From positions 5,622,853-5,686,852 of the forward strand of contig OX419341.1 of the NCBI GenBank assembly GCA_948470475.1: a stretch of DNA of 64,000 nt, read 5' to 3'. Under the pieces are notes generated by a model. That model did no database searches and was not told the origin of the DNA. It saw only the letters and a list, made by a program, of their open reading frames with translations. The translations under genes and the position numbers were made by a program. Position 1 is the first letter of the stretch. Each line of letters opens with the position of its first letter. This document shows, in pieces, positions 13,701-26,200 of this stretch. Source of the stretch: Galaxea fascicularis (lineage: Eukaryota > Cnidaria > Anthozoa > Scleractinia > Euphylliidae).

Positions 13701-16700
13701 TCTCTTAACTAATGTACAAGGAACTGTATAGCAGCTAGAAAGGAGAATTAATAATCAGATCTTGGGAGTTAAAGGGTGCCAGGGTGACTTGTTGCCTCTT
13801 CCACAGAGATCTCAAACGAAAGGAGTCTGGGTCTGACTTTCCTCGATCTCTGGTCACCAGGCCTTCTCTTCCTTTCTGGTATCCCCAGGCTTCTCTTGTT
13901 TTCATAAGTCGCAGTTGCTTGTTTAAGAGGTCGCATTACCTTAACCTTTAAGCCCTGACATTAACATGTATATTCTCCTAATTGGTCTTCTCATATTTCT
14001 TATACTACTAGTTCAGAGAATTTGGTTAAACATCAAGACATTTCATGTTTGACGATCATTTCCTTTATTCTCATAACCTGTGTGTTAGCTGAAATAGTGA
14101 TACTGTAAGAGGAAAGTAGGGTCTGATCACTGTTAGGGATTAAAGGGTTCATAGGAGACAAGAAATTCATCAACTTGCGGATGAATCTGAAAGCAAACGA
14201 ATGCAAACCAGTACAGTACAGCTTTATTTCTATGTCCCGTGACATCCCAAAAAATGACTGCTGAGGAGACTAGTTGTTATGTTGATGTCTTCCTTTTCAA
14301 TTCTTGTTTTAGGTTTTCCAGGACGTGGTGCCATGGGCATGCGTGGTAGAGGTCGCGGTCGTATCCCCGTGGGAGGTCCCCCAGGGGTACCAGGCATGCC
14401 TCCACCCGGGGAGTTTCCGCAAGGAATCGATGAGAGGTTCGTCATATTTGTAGCTGTTACCTTCAATATTCTACTAGTGAAGAGGATAGTTTTGAAAATT
14501 AGACACCTCAAGAGGCTTGAAAGATTGCGGAATTCTGTCACTGCGTTTGCGGATAAATTAAATGGAGATTTAAACTTTAAAAATTATCGCATGGACACAC
14601 TCTTCGACCTTGCGCGTTCGCCTCTTAAACTCATGCATGTTATGTGTGTGTTATTATTGGGTTGATTTTCTCGGATATTTGCCAAATTTTCAGGGGAAGG
14701 GTTGTGTCTTTGACGTGCCGCCATATAGATAAGCTTTAATTCAAAGTTTAAATTTTCTTACAGGGGGCATAGACCATTCGAGGAAGGTGCCCCGTTCTTC
14801 ACTGGAGGTAAGAGTTTTTTTAAAGGTCCTGTATTCCCGCACACCCAATGGGACGTGGAAACGTTCAGTAAATCGGTACCAACGTTGGCTGTGAGATGGT
14901 GATTCCGATACGATATCCATTTTTTATAGAGGGTATAGACACGTTTAACCCAATAAGAGTTTTCTAACACGTGGCCCTCTAGGTCAGCACTAGGGGTGGT
15001 CACAGCCAGGGTTCATTACGTCCCTAGTGGTTCTTTTACGTCCCACAAAGTCAATTTGTGAAGAGTTGTGAGACGGGACCTCCGGTTTTATCGTCCTTAT
15101 CCGAGAAGACTAGAAAGTCTAACATTTGCAGATGTCATTACAAAGGTAGCACTTTCTCCCCAGTTATTTAAAGACCCTGAGTGTTGGTCCGGCCAGGGCT
15201 GGAACCCCCGAACTCCCGCACAGCAGTCCGGTGCTCTACCACTGAGCCAACCGGTCGGCGGTTCCTGAGATTAAGGAACTGAAAATAAGAATAAAGAAGA
15301 AAAGAGGGAAAATTATTTTGGCCCTTTCATCGTGAATCCATCATTTCTACTAGCGATTTACGTTTACATAATGTTTAACGAATTTTGACCTGAGTAGTGG
15401 TCACCTACACGGCACATACTTGACTGGTTGTATGTAATTTTTCACATTAGCTCTTCCGAATTTAATTTTTATTATATTGACCCACCTTATATTCACGTTC
15501 GTACACTTCAATACAGTTGTTTTACAATCATCCTTAACCCAGGATACCTTGATTCTATCTGCAAAAGGCCTAGCGCACAAAATATATCAGTGTTTGATTG
15601 TCTTTGACGGTGACCAATATATCGTGTTAAGTTGACGCGTCATTTCTTTCTAATGCGGTAGCCATCAGGTCGATCTGTCGTCTTTTATGAGAACCAAGTG
15701 CTGAACGCTGATACGTTTTCAAAAGTGTTCGTTTTCATCTCCTCAAAAACGAAGCAAAATGTTTTCATTATCGTTTTCACCTATCCACACCCTGATGAAA
15801 ACGACTGGGACCTGGGATTGCGCATTTGTAAAGTTGAGCGCCCGCATGGCTACTGGCGCCCTCGATCAATACACTTTCTTTGAACTGGAACCGGTCGCGT
15901 GTAACGCTTCTCAAAAGTCTTTGTCTTCATGCTTCACCTGTCCACAATAGAGACTAAGCGTTTTCAAAAGACTCCGTTTTCATGGCTGTTTTCGTGCATT
16001 TTAAAGTGGACGAAAGGCGAAAATGCTACAATGTGTTTTCAATCGAAAACGCATTGAGGGAATGAGGCCTCAGACTTTCTAACGGCCAACCAGGTCCAAC
16101 CTCGTTCCCAGGGCTTCTGGAAGAAGAGAGACCCTGGAAACGAGTTTTCACACTGGTGGCGGTCGATTTGGCATGTAAACTTTTTACGCAGTGTAGTCAA
16201 ATGAATCGTTTTCATTTGTGTTTGCCTAACACTGAATGAATGTAAATAATGGAAAAGAGAGCTTGTAGACTTTGGCAATCCTGTAGCGGCTGCACAGTGG
16301 TGCTTCTGCAGTAAACTGCGGGTTGCTACGAGTCAAGTCACACTTAGAGAAGTGTTAACTTTAATTTTTCGTATTTTTTTCCCTTTTCTTCTTGACGAAA
16401 ACTAAAAAGGGGCTTTTTGTGCTTATCATTGAAATGCAGATGGCGGAAGCTGTCAATATTTGTAACAAATTTTCTGTGTTTTCCTTTCCTTCTCAACAAT
16501 GTAATGTTGAAAAATTGACAGTCTTTCTTCTTCGAATAAGAGCTTTTTTCTGCTTATCAATCAAATCGTTACAAATACGGACGGCTATTTTTAATGATTT
16601 CTCTGCATTTTCTTTTTTCCTTTCCGCTTTCTCGACAATCTAATGTTGAAAAACTGATAATCTTTTCGGCTTTTTCGAATAAGAGCATTTTTGTGTCTAC

Positions 16701-17262
16701 CAATGAAATCGTTACAAATAAGGACGCCGGAAACGTTATCAAGTGCACGAGCCAATTTCGTCAATAAATCCAATGATTCAATTGCACTGCGCCACAGTAA
16801 TTGAAGGAAAGATACATTGTGTATACATGTAAATATGTATGAGAGATACGCTTTGTAAACTTGGACACAATCATCCTAAAAGGTTTCAATGAGTCATCTA
16901 GCTTTGTTTGAGCTTCTCAAGAATGTATGGTGGAAACGTTCGTAGTTTACGCTTTACATCGCCGCGGTTTGATAGAATAATCAAGCTTTATGCGAAAATG
17001 GCATCAAAATATTTCTTTCTCGTTAGAAAGTAATTTTGCATTGAAAATTCGAGTTTGTACGGAGTGGAAATTAAAGCAGTGAGATTGACTTTGAGAAGGA
17101 CGTTTAGAGAAGTTTAAATCTATGTAGCCCTCTTAGTTTGTCATTGACTCTACTGCACTCATTGGGAATTAGATCTTATGCAATCCTGGTATTTAAAGCA
17201 CATTAAACTTTCAGGTTAAATCGGATTACTAAAGCCGTGTACACACTAAACGTTAATTATAT

Positions 17263-17293
<31 letters not shown>

Positions 17294-20200
17294 AAAAACA
17301 GATTTTTTCAAGGTCAGGGAAAAGTCAGGGAATTATGTATGAAGTCAGGGAATTTCTAAATTCTACCCGAAAGTCAGTGAAAATTCAGGGAATGTTACAT
17401 CTGGCTAGCCATTTGGTTTTGGAAAGAGATTCTTTGGTAGTAAAGGTGTTTTCGTTTCAGCAATGAAGCCAGAGAAATCAGTGATTTCTCTGGCTTCATT
17501 GCTGGCTTTATTGCTTGAGGATTTGCCTCTGATGGTCAGTGGAAACTGGTCTTTGGTCAGTGAAAAGTCAGTGAAAAATCAGGGATTTTTTTTCTATCGC
17601 AATGAGTGGCAACCCTGTATATTCCACTGAATTATAATTCAATCTATCATACTCCATTTAATTTTATTCAATTGTGGTTCTGTTCACCTCTGCGAAAATT
17701 CAAATAAACTAGGCAGGGTAACCTCGCAATGTGAAGTTAATAACAAAATGGCGTCTATCAACTTCCACCGGCCATTCCTTGGCTTATTTTGTCCCAAACG
17801 AGTTTCTTGTTCAGGGGTTGAACATGGTGTTTAACTCATGTTGCACCGCCTCTTCACTCCATAAAGCGATCAGTTCAGTTCAGTTCAGTTCTTTATTGAG
17901 TGGATATTAAAGTAGTGATGTGATCAGATTGTGGATGCGATCAGAAGTTTGGTTTCCTCAAACCACCGCGTGTCCGCCATTTTGTTCAATCACACACTGT
18001 AATTACTTCGAACACCTCCCCTCCCCCCCCGAGGTTGTTTGAAGTAATAATCAGGGACTGCATTTAGTTGATGTGAACCCATTTCATATTTAATTCGATT
18101 ATAATTCGATCATATTCGAGGCCTAATGTGAACACGGCATAACCCTTCAGCTGCCACAAGTGATTCGTATGTAACTTTTTCTTTAAATGTCAATACAGAC
18201 AAGTGATGAGAATAGACAAATTTATCAGTTAGAGGGTGTGAATTCTCATAACTCTTGTACAAGGATCTGTGTAGAGCTAGAAAGGAGAATTATGATCATA
18301 TCTTGGGAGTTAAACTCACTCACAGGCATCAAACGTCAGCGTTTGTTTTACTTGGACTCTCATGATCAGTGTCGTAACTACAGTTGTCTTTCTGTCGTGA
18401 ATGAAAGCTGGGACAATTCGAAGGAAAGCTAGGTTGAACTGGTTTCGAGTTAGTATAAGAAAAGCAGTGAAGGAACACTGAAACTGAATGCCCCGACGTT
18501 GCAGAAGCCAGCACTGCTTGGTACAGCTAACATCCTGCGAAAGGATCTTTCTCGGTGTGTGAGGTGATTGACTTGATGGAGAGAACGATTTATTACAAAA
18601 GCTCCAATACAAACGTTTACTGTGACAAATAAAGGATTCTAATAATAATTAAGATCCTGTGGAAGATGAAATCAGTTAAGATAATCCCAGTGGGTGGTAA
18701 TTGAACCACATGGAACAGTATCCAATGCTGTGTAACAAGTCATAATGATAACAATAATAATAATAATAATGACAATATTAAAACCAGGGAAACCCACATC
18801 GCCGAAAGGCGTTTTTAGTGGGGGCCGCCAAATAATAATAAAGTTAAAAACTAATATGCAAGTCAACAGTTCGAGAAATTAAAAAGGATTAATAAAGTGA
18901 GGTAAAAATCTAAAATATAAAGTTGTAATAAACTAATTGATCAGCGCCGATGAATTATTTAAAGCTTGCGAAGTAGTTCTTCCATTTGTTGTGGTGTACC
19001 TATGTCTAAAAGCTTGTGAGCAGTGCTTTCCTGTGAGTTTGTTTATTGTGTCTGTGAAATCCTCAAGTTTGACCTTAAGCCAAGTCAGAGCAGCACTTCC
19101 CTTTGTGCTGTTTAGTATTCCGGAAAACGTGGCTCTTCCTTTTGTGTCCTCGAGTGATATCTTCAAGTGTAACTATTCAAATAAAAGCTGCTTCCTGCTT
19201 AGAATTCTAATTCTAATTGAATAATCTGCAAAGGGCATAGCCCATCACGCATGATTATGTGCGGAAGTTCAGATGCTAAGTTAAAAATATACAACTAGGT
19301 GCAAGTTTTAGGGGTTCAGTGTCACTTCAAACATAGTCCCCAAAGCTACCGAAGAGTTTTCTCTTACAAACAGCCCAGTATCTCCCCTAATTGTGCAGGA
19401 GTTGGGTCGTTTTACCCTTTAAAAGTATTGGAAATCAAATTTGCGCTGTTAAGGGAGCTTTTCCGATCCCAAATGTTTCCGGACGCCTAGGTAGGATAGT
19501 ATTTTCATGTGGAGCTGTCCATTATGGTATAAAGATCCCTGTCTTTTTACTTGGTCTGTTTCTTGCAATAATCTCTTTTATAATAAATTATTTTTATTTC
19601 GTGAGCATGTATTTGTTTGTAGTGACGATGTGTATTCTTTGACAAACTTTCGAGCACGTAGTAATTGATAGCACCATAGTGCAGCTATGCCCAGGATTGC
19701 ATCCGAGTGATAATTTTTACCTCGTCATACCCCAGCTTTCAGACCAGAAATATTGCTGGTACACACCCTAATCATTTTATTATACTTCATTTTTTCTTTG
19801 TGTAAAATCTGGAGAGGTTTTTCGATGTAATGACGGTTCGATCATCTTGATTTTCACCAATTGTTTCTGTCAATAATTGTTTTTGTCAAGTGCTATTTTT
19901 CTTCTTTCGATATGATTTTTTCAAAAGCCCTTGGACTACGTTTAATCGAATATAGATTTTAATTTAGCTATGAGAATAATAGATCTATGATTAGATAAAC
20001 GGAACAAATCAAACAGGTGAATAGATTATTATTCTGTGCTGAAAACGGCACAATTTGGAGAAAGTAGATAAAGTTAAAACCGGCTGCTTATCGCGGATAA
20101 ATTTTAAAATATTATGGAAGTGACGGTATAGTAGATTTGCGATATAGAAAAAGGTCAAAGTTTGCCCGCTTAAGTGATCAATAATGCTTAACTGATTTTG

Positions 20201-23200
20201 TCAAAAACCGCCTCTGGTAACTGCACGCGACGACCGAACGCCTCTAGGCAAGATAAGCTTTGTCTGTTGCAAGCTCAAAGGAAAAAACAAACTGTAGTAT
20301 AAAGGTTTTGATATGCTTTTTAATGCGTTTCTCTCACTTTGTTATTAGTAATGTGTTTTCGGTGGCTTTCATCTTTTTTCTAAGTTTTGGCGGGAAATTG
20401 AAACAGCGGGTGACACCAGTTTCCCGCCCTTTTTACCCCATGCCCGAACCTTTGGCTAATTACTCGGGTTTTCCATTGTTTGTTTTGTTTGAAATCTTTT
20501 CTTTTGTTGAGACTTTTATTTTCCGCTGTTTCCCCAAGTTGTCAATTTTCGAGAGATAAACCTTAAAAATTAAAGTCTGATAAGTGTGTTTATTCTGTGT
20601 CGTCTCACCCACTGGGAATAACATTTAGTGCCAAAAACACGCACAATTTCGGATGTTATTAAATTGTGTTCCGGTAACCTAATTTTGTTTCAATTACCGT
20701 TTTCGCAGTAGGGTCCGTTGTCAAATACTGTAGGATCGTTTTGAAAGCTTTGTACCAAGGCTTTGTTTACGTCTGCGAATGTCATTTTGCACACGAATTC
20801 GTTAACCAGATCTGTTCACAGCGTAGCGAAGAGTTAAACTTAGCGTCTCTTTCTTGTTTTTCAGTTCTTCAAACATCCTGTTTCCATTATTCACAACACA
20901 GACCAGCGGAAAATTTTATTTGTTCGAGTCAATGCAAAAACAAACAAAAGATGCGAAAATATGTAAAATATAAGTTGCAAGCACACGAACGCAAGACCTT
21001 TAGGTCCATAGATTTTCGTCCACTTCGAAAAAATGCATCTTAATTTGCATTTTAATCAAAATTCCACAAATGGTTCTGCAAGGAACGTTAAAAACAGACC
21101 CTGGAATACTGCCTTTCTAATCTTCATAGTATTTTCCCCTTGCCAGTGAATTAAATACTTCATTGTGTCTGTTTCCCGTTTTCGTTCTGTTCTGCGTCAA
21201 AGCGCAACGCAGATAAATTGACGAGTCCTTGTTTGGATTTTTAAAAGCGCTCTCTCCCGCCGGTGTCAGTCCCAAAGTTATAAATTGATCTTGTCAACTT
21301 TACAGATTATCTGCTCCAGATCTTGGTCCACTTCACATGACAGATGTTATAACTTAACCTATACTGCGTTCAATCTAAAGTGATTCTCTTTGACGTGATG
21401 GCTCAACTAACTATTTCATCTCCCACTTAACGTTGTTTCTTTTAAGTTTCCATCATTTCTATTTTTAAGAGTAAATCAAGTCAGTGATCTGAAAAAAGTC
21501 AAATTTCTATCAGCTACCTTGTAACGCGCAAAGCTTTAATTTTATGTTTTCGTTTAACTTGTCCATGTTTGATTTTCGTTGATATATCATTTTCCTGGCG
21601 ATTGTCCTCTTTTTTCTCAGTTTCCTCCATGCTATCTAAAACTAAAACCAGGAAAACCTAGACAGCTGCGAGAAATTTAGTGTCACTACCATTTTTGATG
21701 TTTTAATTTCGTCCTCAAAACCTGAAAAAGACTCCACTTTCAGTTCATCTTTTACAAAAAAACTCTGCTTTTTTTTTTGCTTTGCTCAGGCGACAACAGC
21801 ACCTTGCCTCAAGGCTTCTGTAGGTTGCCATGTAATTTTTTTTCGGAAATTTTTCTACGCTCAAGTGTCTTTAATTAGAATTTATTTTTTTGAGTACGAT
21901 GAGTTTCAATTTACCGGTGTGCCGAATCGAGACATTTATTTGCATAAGTCGACGTTTGCGCAACCTATCCTAGTGAATCACTCGTCATTTTCGGTCTTCC
22001 GCGAAAAATAATTACCGACATTTGGCGTTTTCTCTCCAAGAATCGCTAATTTTGAGCCAGTTTGACGTTGCTGTGATGCGCTTTTGTCCTAGTTTAATTT
22101 TAATCCACTGTAATATTTTTGTTTGCGTGTTTGTTTTATTTTGTATTGAACTCGATTTTCGCCGGGCAAACCCCCTTCAGAAAAAAAAACAACTGCAGAG
22201 ATTTTTTTTTTTCAAAACTACGAGTGCAGTGCCTCTGTGAAACATCGATGCGTTGGGCTAAGAAATCTAATCCTCTTGGCGATTGGATCCATCGAATTGT
22301 AGCTCCAAATCACCTTAGAAGACCAAGGTGCAGCAAATTAATCCTCCCCTAATAATGCCCGCCGGCGTTAGGAAAACGGCAAAAATTTGAATATCACTTG
22401 TGGTTCGTTTATCTCTGATCAGTTTCCGATCCTGTCCATTACAGCAACATTGTCATTCAAATGACTCTCAGAATGATTACTTTTGCGAGAAAACAAAACG
22501 GCTGCCAGTAGATGTTTTTGTAAGATGTTATTGGCTTCATTTTATGGGTGTAAAGGCACACGATATAGACGTCACCATGGTTCATGCGAGGTATTTTGTT
22601 GTATCGCGTGTCAAGTGTTATCAGTCTACGCTCCATCGCTCGTAGCAGGAACCGCTCCAACAGTACAGTTTAATTGAGAGAAGTTGCTCAGCAGATTTAC
22701 CGCTTGCTGGAGACCTGGCTGGACGATAATTGAGTTACAGATCGATTCGGTGTTTTGGCGCAGATCTCAAGACTGAGGAAACGCTGGAGAAGGAAGTAAG
22801 GACGTCGCTTGGACGCTTGATTTGTCCTTGTCTTTGCCATTGGCGCTAAGTGTCTTGAAGACGACCAGGCGATTAGCATTCTATTGGTGGTGTGTATCAC
22901 TGCAAATTGTTATTGAACCTGCGGCATTCTTTATTCCGCCCCGCGTTTTGGCGAGAACGGCTCAGGACTAGCGATCGCGGGGAATTTAAACAATTGCGTT
23001 GTACATTGATCGTTTCATGTGACATTGTAAATCCCTCTGGTGCCGTCAAAATATTTTTCGGCGGAGACAATCGTACAGTCAATAGTCCGTCATGAATTTT
23101 ACCGCTACTCCTGATAATTTTTCGAGTGTAGACGTTAATGGAAACTTGTCGGCTCAAGAACCGTTTCAGTTTTACATCGAACCGTTTCCCGCGCAGCTCA

Positions 23201-26200
23201 TTCGCTTTATCCTGGACGCTTTTATTTTCGTGGTAGGCGTGCTCGGAAATGGCTTGGTCTGTGTCGTAGTAATCAAAGAAAATCTCCTCCGCTCGCTCGC
23301 TTACTGCCTCATTTTTAACTTGGCAATTAGCGACCTAGGGGTGATTCTATTCAGCCTTCCATTTGCTGTTCTCCGCACCGAAGACATTCGCTGGCCGTTT
23401 GGAGAATTTGGCTGCAAGGTGCTGTATCCGCTAAGCGATATTTTCCACGGAGTCTCCATCGCAAGCATCACCGCTATCGCCGTGTTCCGCTACAGGGGAA
23501 TCATCTCCGGTCGTGGCATGAGCCATAAAGACGCCGTAAAAAAAGCCAAAATCGTGATCGCTCTCATATGGGTGTTGTCGTTCGTACTTTTCGTTCTTCC
23601 CTTGTTTTTCTCCATGGCGTACGGAGAACACCGCGGGAAGCCGTACTGTTTTCCGAAGTTTTCCAGTGCGTTGTACTACAAGCTGTATCAAGCGGAGACT
23701 GTGCTCTTAACGTACCTCTTACCTCTGGCTGTTATACTCTTCACATACCTTCGTATCCGCGGCCGTCTTCAAGAGAGCATCGCGCTTCATATGCAAATCC
23801 GCCGGGAATCGTGTAGCCCGTCTTCGTCGGACGCTAGGTCACGGCGCGCCAGCGAGCGAAACTACAAAGCCCTGAAGGTTTTAGCGCCAGTTGTGGTTGT
23901 GTTTGCGGTGACTATGTTGCCTTACAACGTGTTTCGGGCAATCGACGTATTCGTCGATACAACGCAGTTCGTTTACTTGCTTCTGTTCTTCAAGATTTGT
24001 GTCCTCTTTTTCGTCTGCAACAGCTCGGCTAATCCCCTTATATATGCGCTATTTAGCGAAGAATTTCGCAGGGCATTCAAGTGGCATATGAAGCACTGTT
24101 CCCTGTCTAAAAATCGTTCCAGGTTGCTGTCTTTCTCCGAAAAAGTGAACTCATTTCGCCGAGGCAGGTCGCTGTTCACACGAACCACAAGTGCTCGAAA
24201 AGACAGACCCAGCTCCTCGAATTCGGACGTTTTTGTGTAGGTTTTTCCTTTTCCGGCCCCAAAATATTATTTGGCTCTCATCGTATTCAGACTTGTATCG
24301 ACGAGGCGTGTGCCAAATCAAGCTTAATCAGTGGAGTTTAAAGTGTACGTTACGGGCTCCTGGAGTGAACAAAAGGCTTGCTGAAAATCACGAAGTGTAT
24401 TTGAAAGAGTCTTGAATTCCATGAAAACATGCTACTACACTGTAAACAAAAAGTGTACGTTAAACAAAATCAACATTCTTTAAAAGCGTGGTTAGTTTAG
24501 GGGAAAAGATTGCTAAAGGAAAACCGTTGTGCTGTTATTTTAGGTGTTTTATTGGTAAATCCAGGTTTATGAGAGTAAGAACCTGTCTACACGTCCTTTA
24601 CGCGCCATTTGTAAATAACTTGTCAAGAGTGCATCTCTAGAAACTGGCTTAAAAAATCTCAAACTCTTTGTAACTTTGGGGAAATTCGTGAAAATGAAAC
24701 TGTCAAGTTCGAGTTTTATGAAGCTTGTACTTAGAAAAGTAGTTAACCTGGATTTAAATTAAAACTCGTTAATCACGACACGTCAAAGTTGATTCAGTAA
24801 TGCTTACGGCTCTTTGTTTGCGTGTGACTTAAAGAGTTTTTTTTCAATGACAGAGATTGATAATTTCCTTTCATAAGCTGAGAACAAGCTTTCCAGTTAG
24901 TGCTGATAATTAGGCCAAGTCATTTGATAGGAGTTAACGGGTACTTTTCGCTTTCAGGATTTGAAAGTCAATGATAAATTAGTCGGTAGGGATTTGAGAA
25001 CCATCATCCTTGTTCCCAGGGATTTGACGTTTAACGTGGGAACGAGGTTGGAGAACTATAAAAATTCCATTTATTTTTATTAACTCCTAAACTGTGTTAA
25101 CACTAGCTTAGCTATATGTTAGAAGACAAATAATTATTTCTTCAATTATCACAAAGCGAAGAGCACAGGAGTAGAGAACATGCAGCTTTAAATTAGCTTC
25201 CATTTGAATGGTCCTAAAGATTTCCTCCGGAAAATCAACAGTTATCGAACTCCCAGAAGTGATTCTCCACAGCCAGGAACTGTTATCTTGCTATAACCTT
25301 TCTTAACTAAAGTACAATGAACTGCATAGCAGCTAGAAATCAGATCTTGGGAGTTAATTAACATTAAAGCCTGGAATAATATACAGAACAACATTGCAGA
25401 CCTCCCCAATCCTTTGTCTTAAATGGCCATACATTCAATTTCATTTCCAGACTTAGAAACACATGAATCTGATCTTACCCTTAATTAATTATTAAGAAAA
25501 GGCAGCCTTTTTTTATCGTTGTTTCTAGCTGACGCCCTCGGAAAATCACATAAATTGGTTTTTAACATGTTTTGCATCTGCGTCAAATAAAACCATATAA
25601 ATGTGAACGTGCTATATCTTTCCGGTAGGCTACGTTATATTTTGACTGCATGCAGTGTTTATGTTGCGAGACACTCCTCCTTTGTTAAAGTTTTCTTTCA
25701 GACACCTGTTAAAAGATATTTATATCTGTACTAATCCCCAAATAGACAATATCTTTCTATATTTGCATACGGTAATGATTTCCTCCCTGAAAAGAAAAAA
25801 AAATTAAAAACGGAGAAAAAAAATCTAGGATTATCAAAATGCCGCAACAAAACAATACGCAATTCTAACTTATCACCTATTTCTGACAGTGGTCATACAA
25901 TTTTTATCATACAGTCTGCGTCATAAACAAGCGGGTCAATTGGCGTTTCCATGTCTGTTTCCAATTTATATTTTGTTTTCTTTATTTACGTGCTTTTTGC
26001 AAAGGCAAACGTAACAATATTTCGCTCTGAAATACAAACGGATCGCAAAATTCCACAGTTTCCCGATCTGTTTCCATTCATTTTGAAAGCATTCAATCCA
26101 TGTCGCTTTCTTTCCTCGCGTTAATTTTCACCGACCCGTTTTGTTGTGGCCTTCTATTATCTTTTCCAGATTTACGTGGAATGCTCTTATCTTATCGGAC

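Larger units (their letters stand above)
14808..23091. other. FIP1 intron 12, left part: repeats, no supported exon
   Basis: Contains a tRNA-SINE (14981-15256), a stretch with recurring GTTTTC boxes (15710-16050), a pair of imperfect ~125-bp tandem copies (16470-16720), a GTCAGGGAA foldback element (17266-17617) and a TTAACCC-family element (18138-18316). From about 18650 to 23090 nothing beyond short AT microsatellite (18742-18770) and unsupported short ORFs is seen; 5' UTR and promoter of the nested GPCR must lie at its right end. Confidence 0.6.

Noticed and set aside
14279..14665. Longer open frame running past 14436
   Set aside because: The reading beyond GATGAGAG|gttcgt loses the RGG composition, and the exon at 14764 joins in phase.
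15180..15262. tRNA gene
   Set aside because: A and B boxes are present but no cloverleaf or acceptor stem is kept, and the unit continues into a shared body; it is the head of a SINE.
20741..21043. 100-codon open frame in FIP1 intron 12
   Set aside because: Cys/His-containing but without a spaced zinc-finger pattern or any homologous motif; probably chance.
23092..24240. Opsin
   Set aside because: The retinal-binding Lys position in TM7 is not Lys (the residue six before NPxxY is Val).
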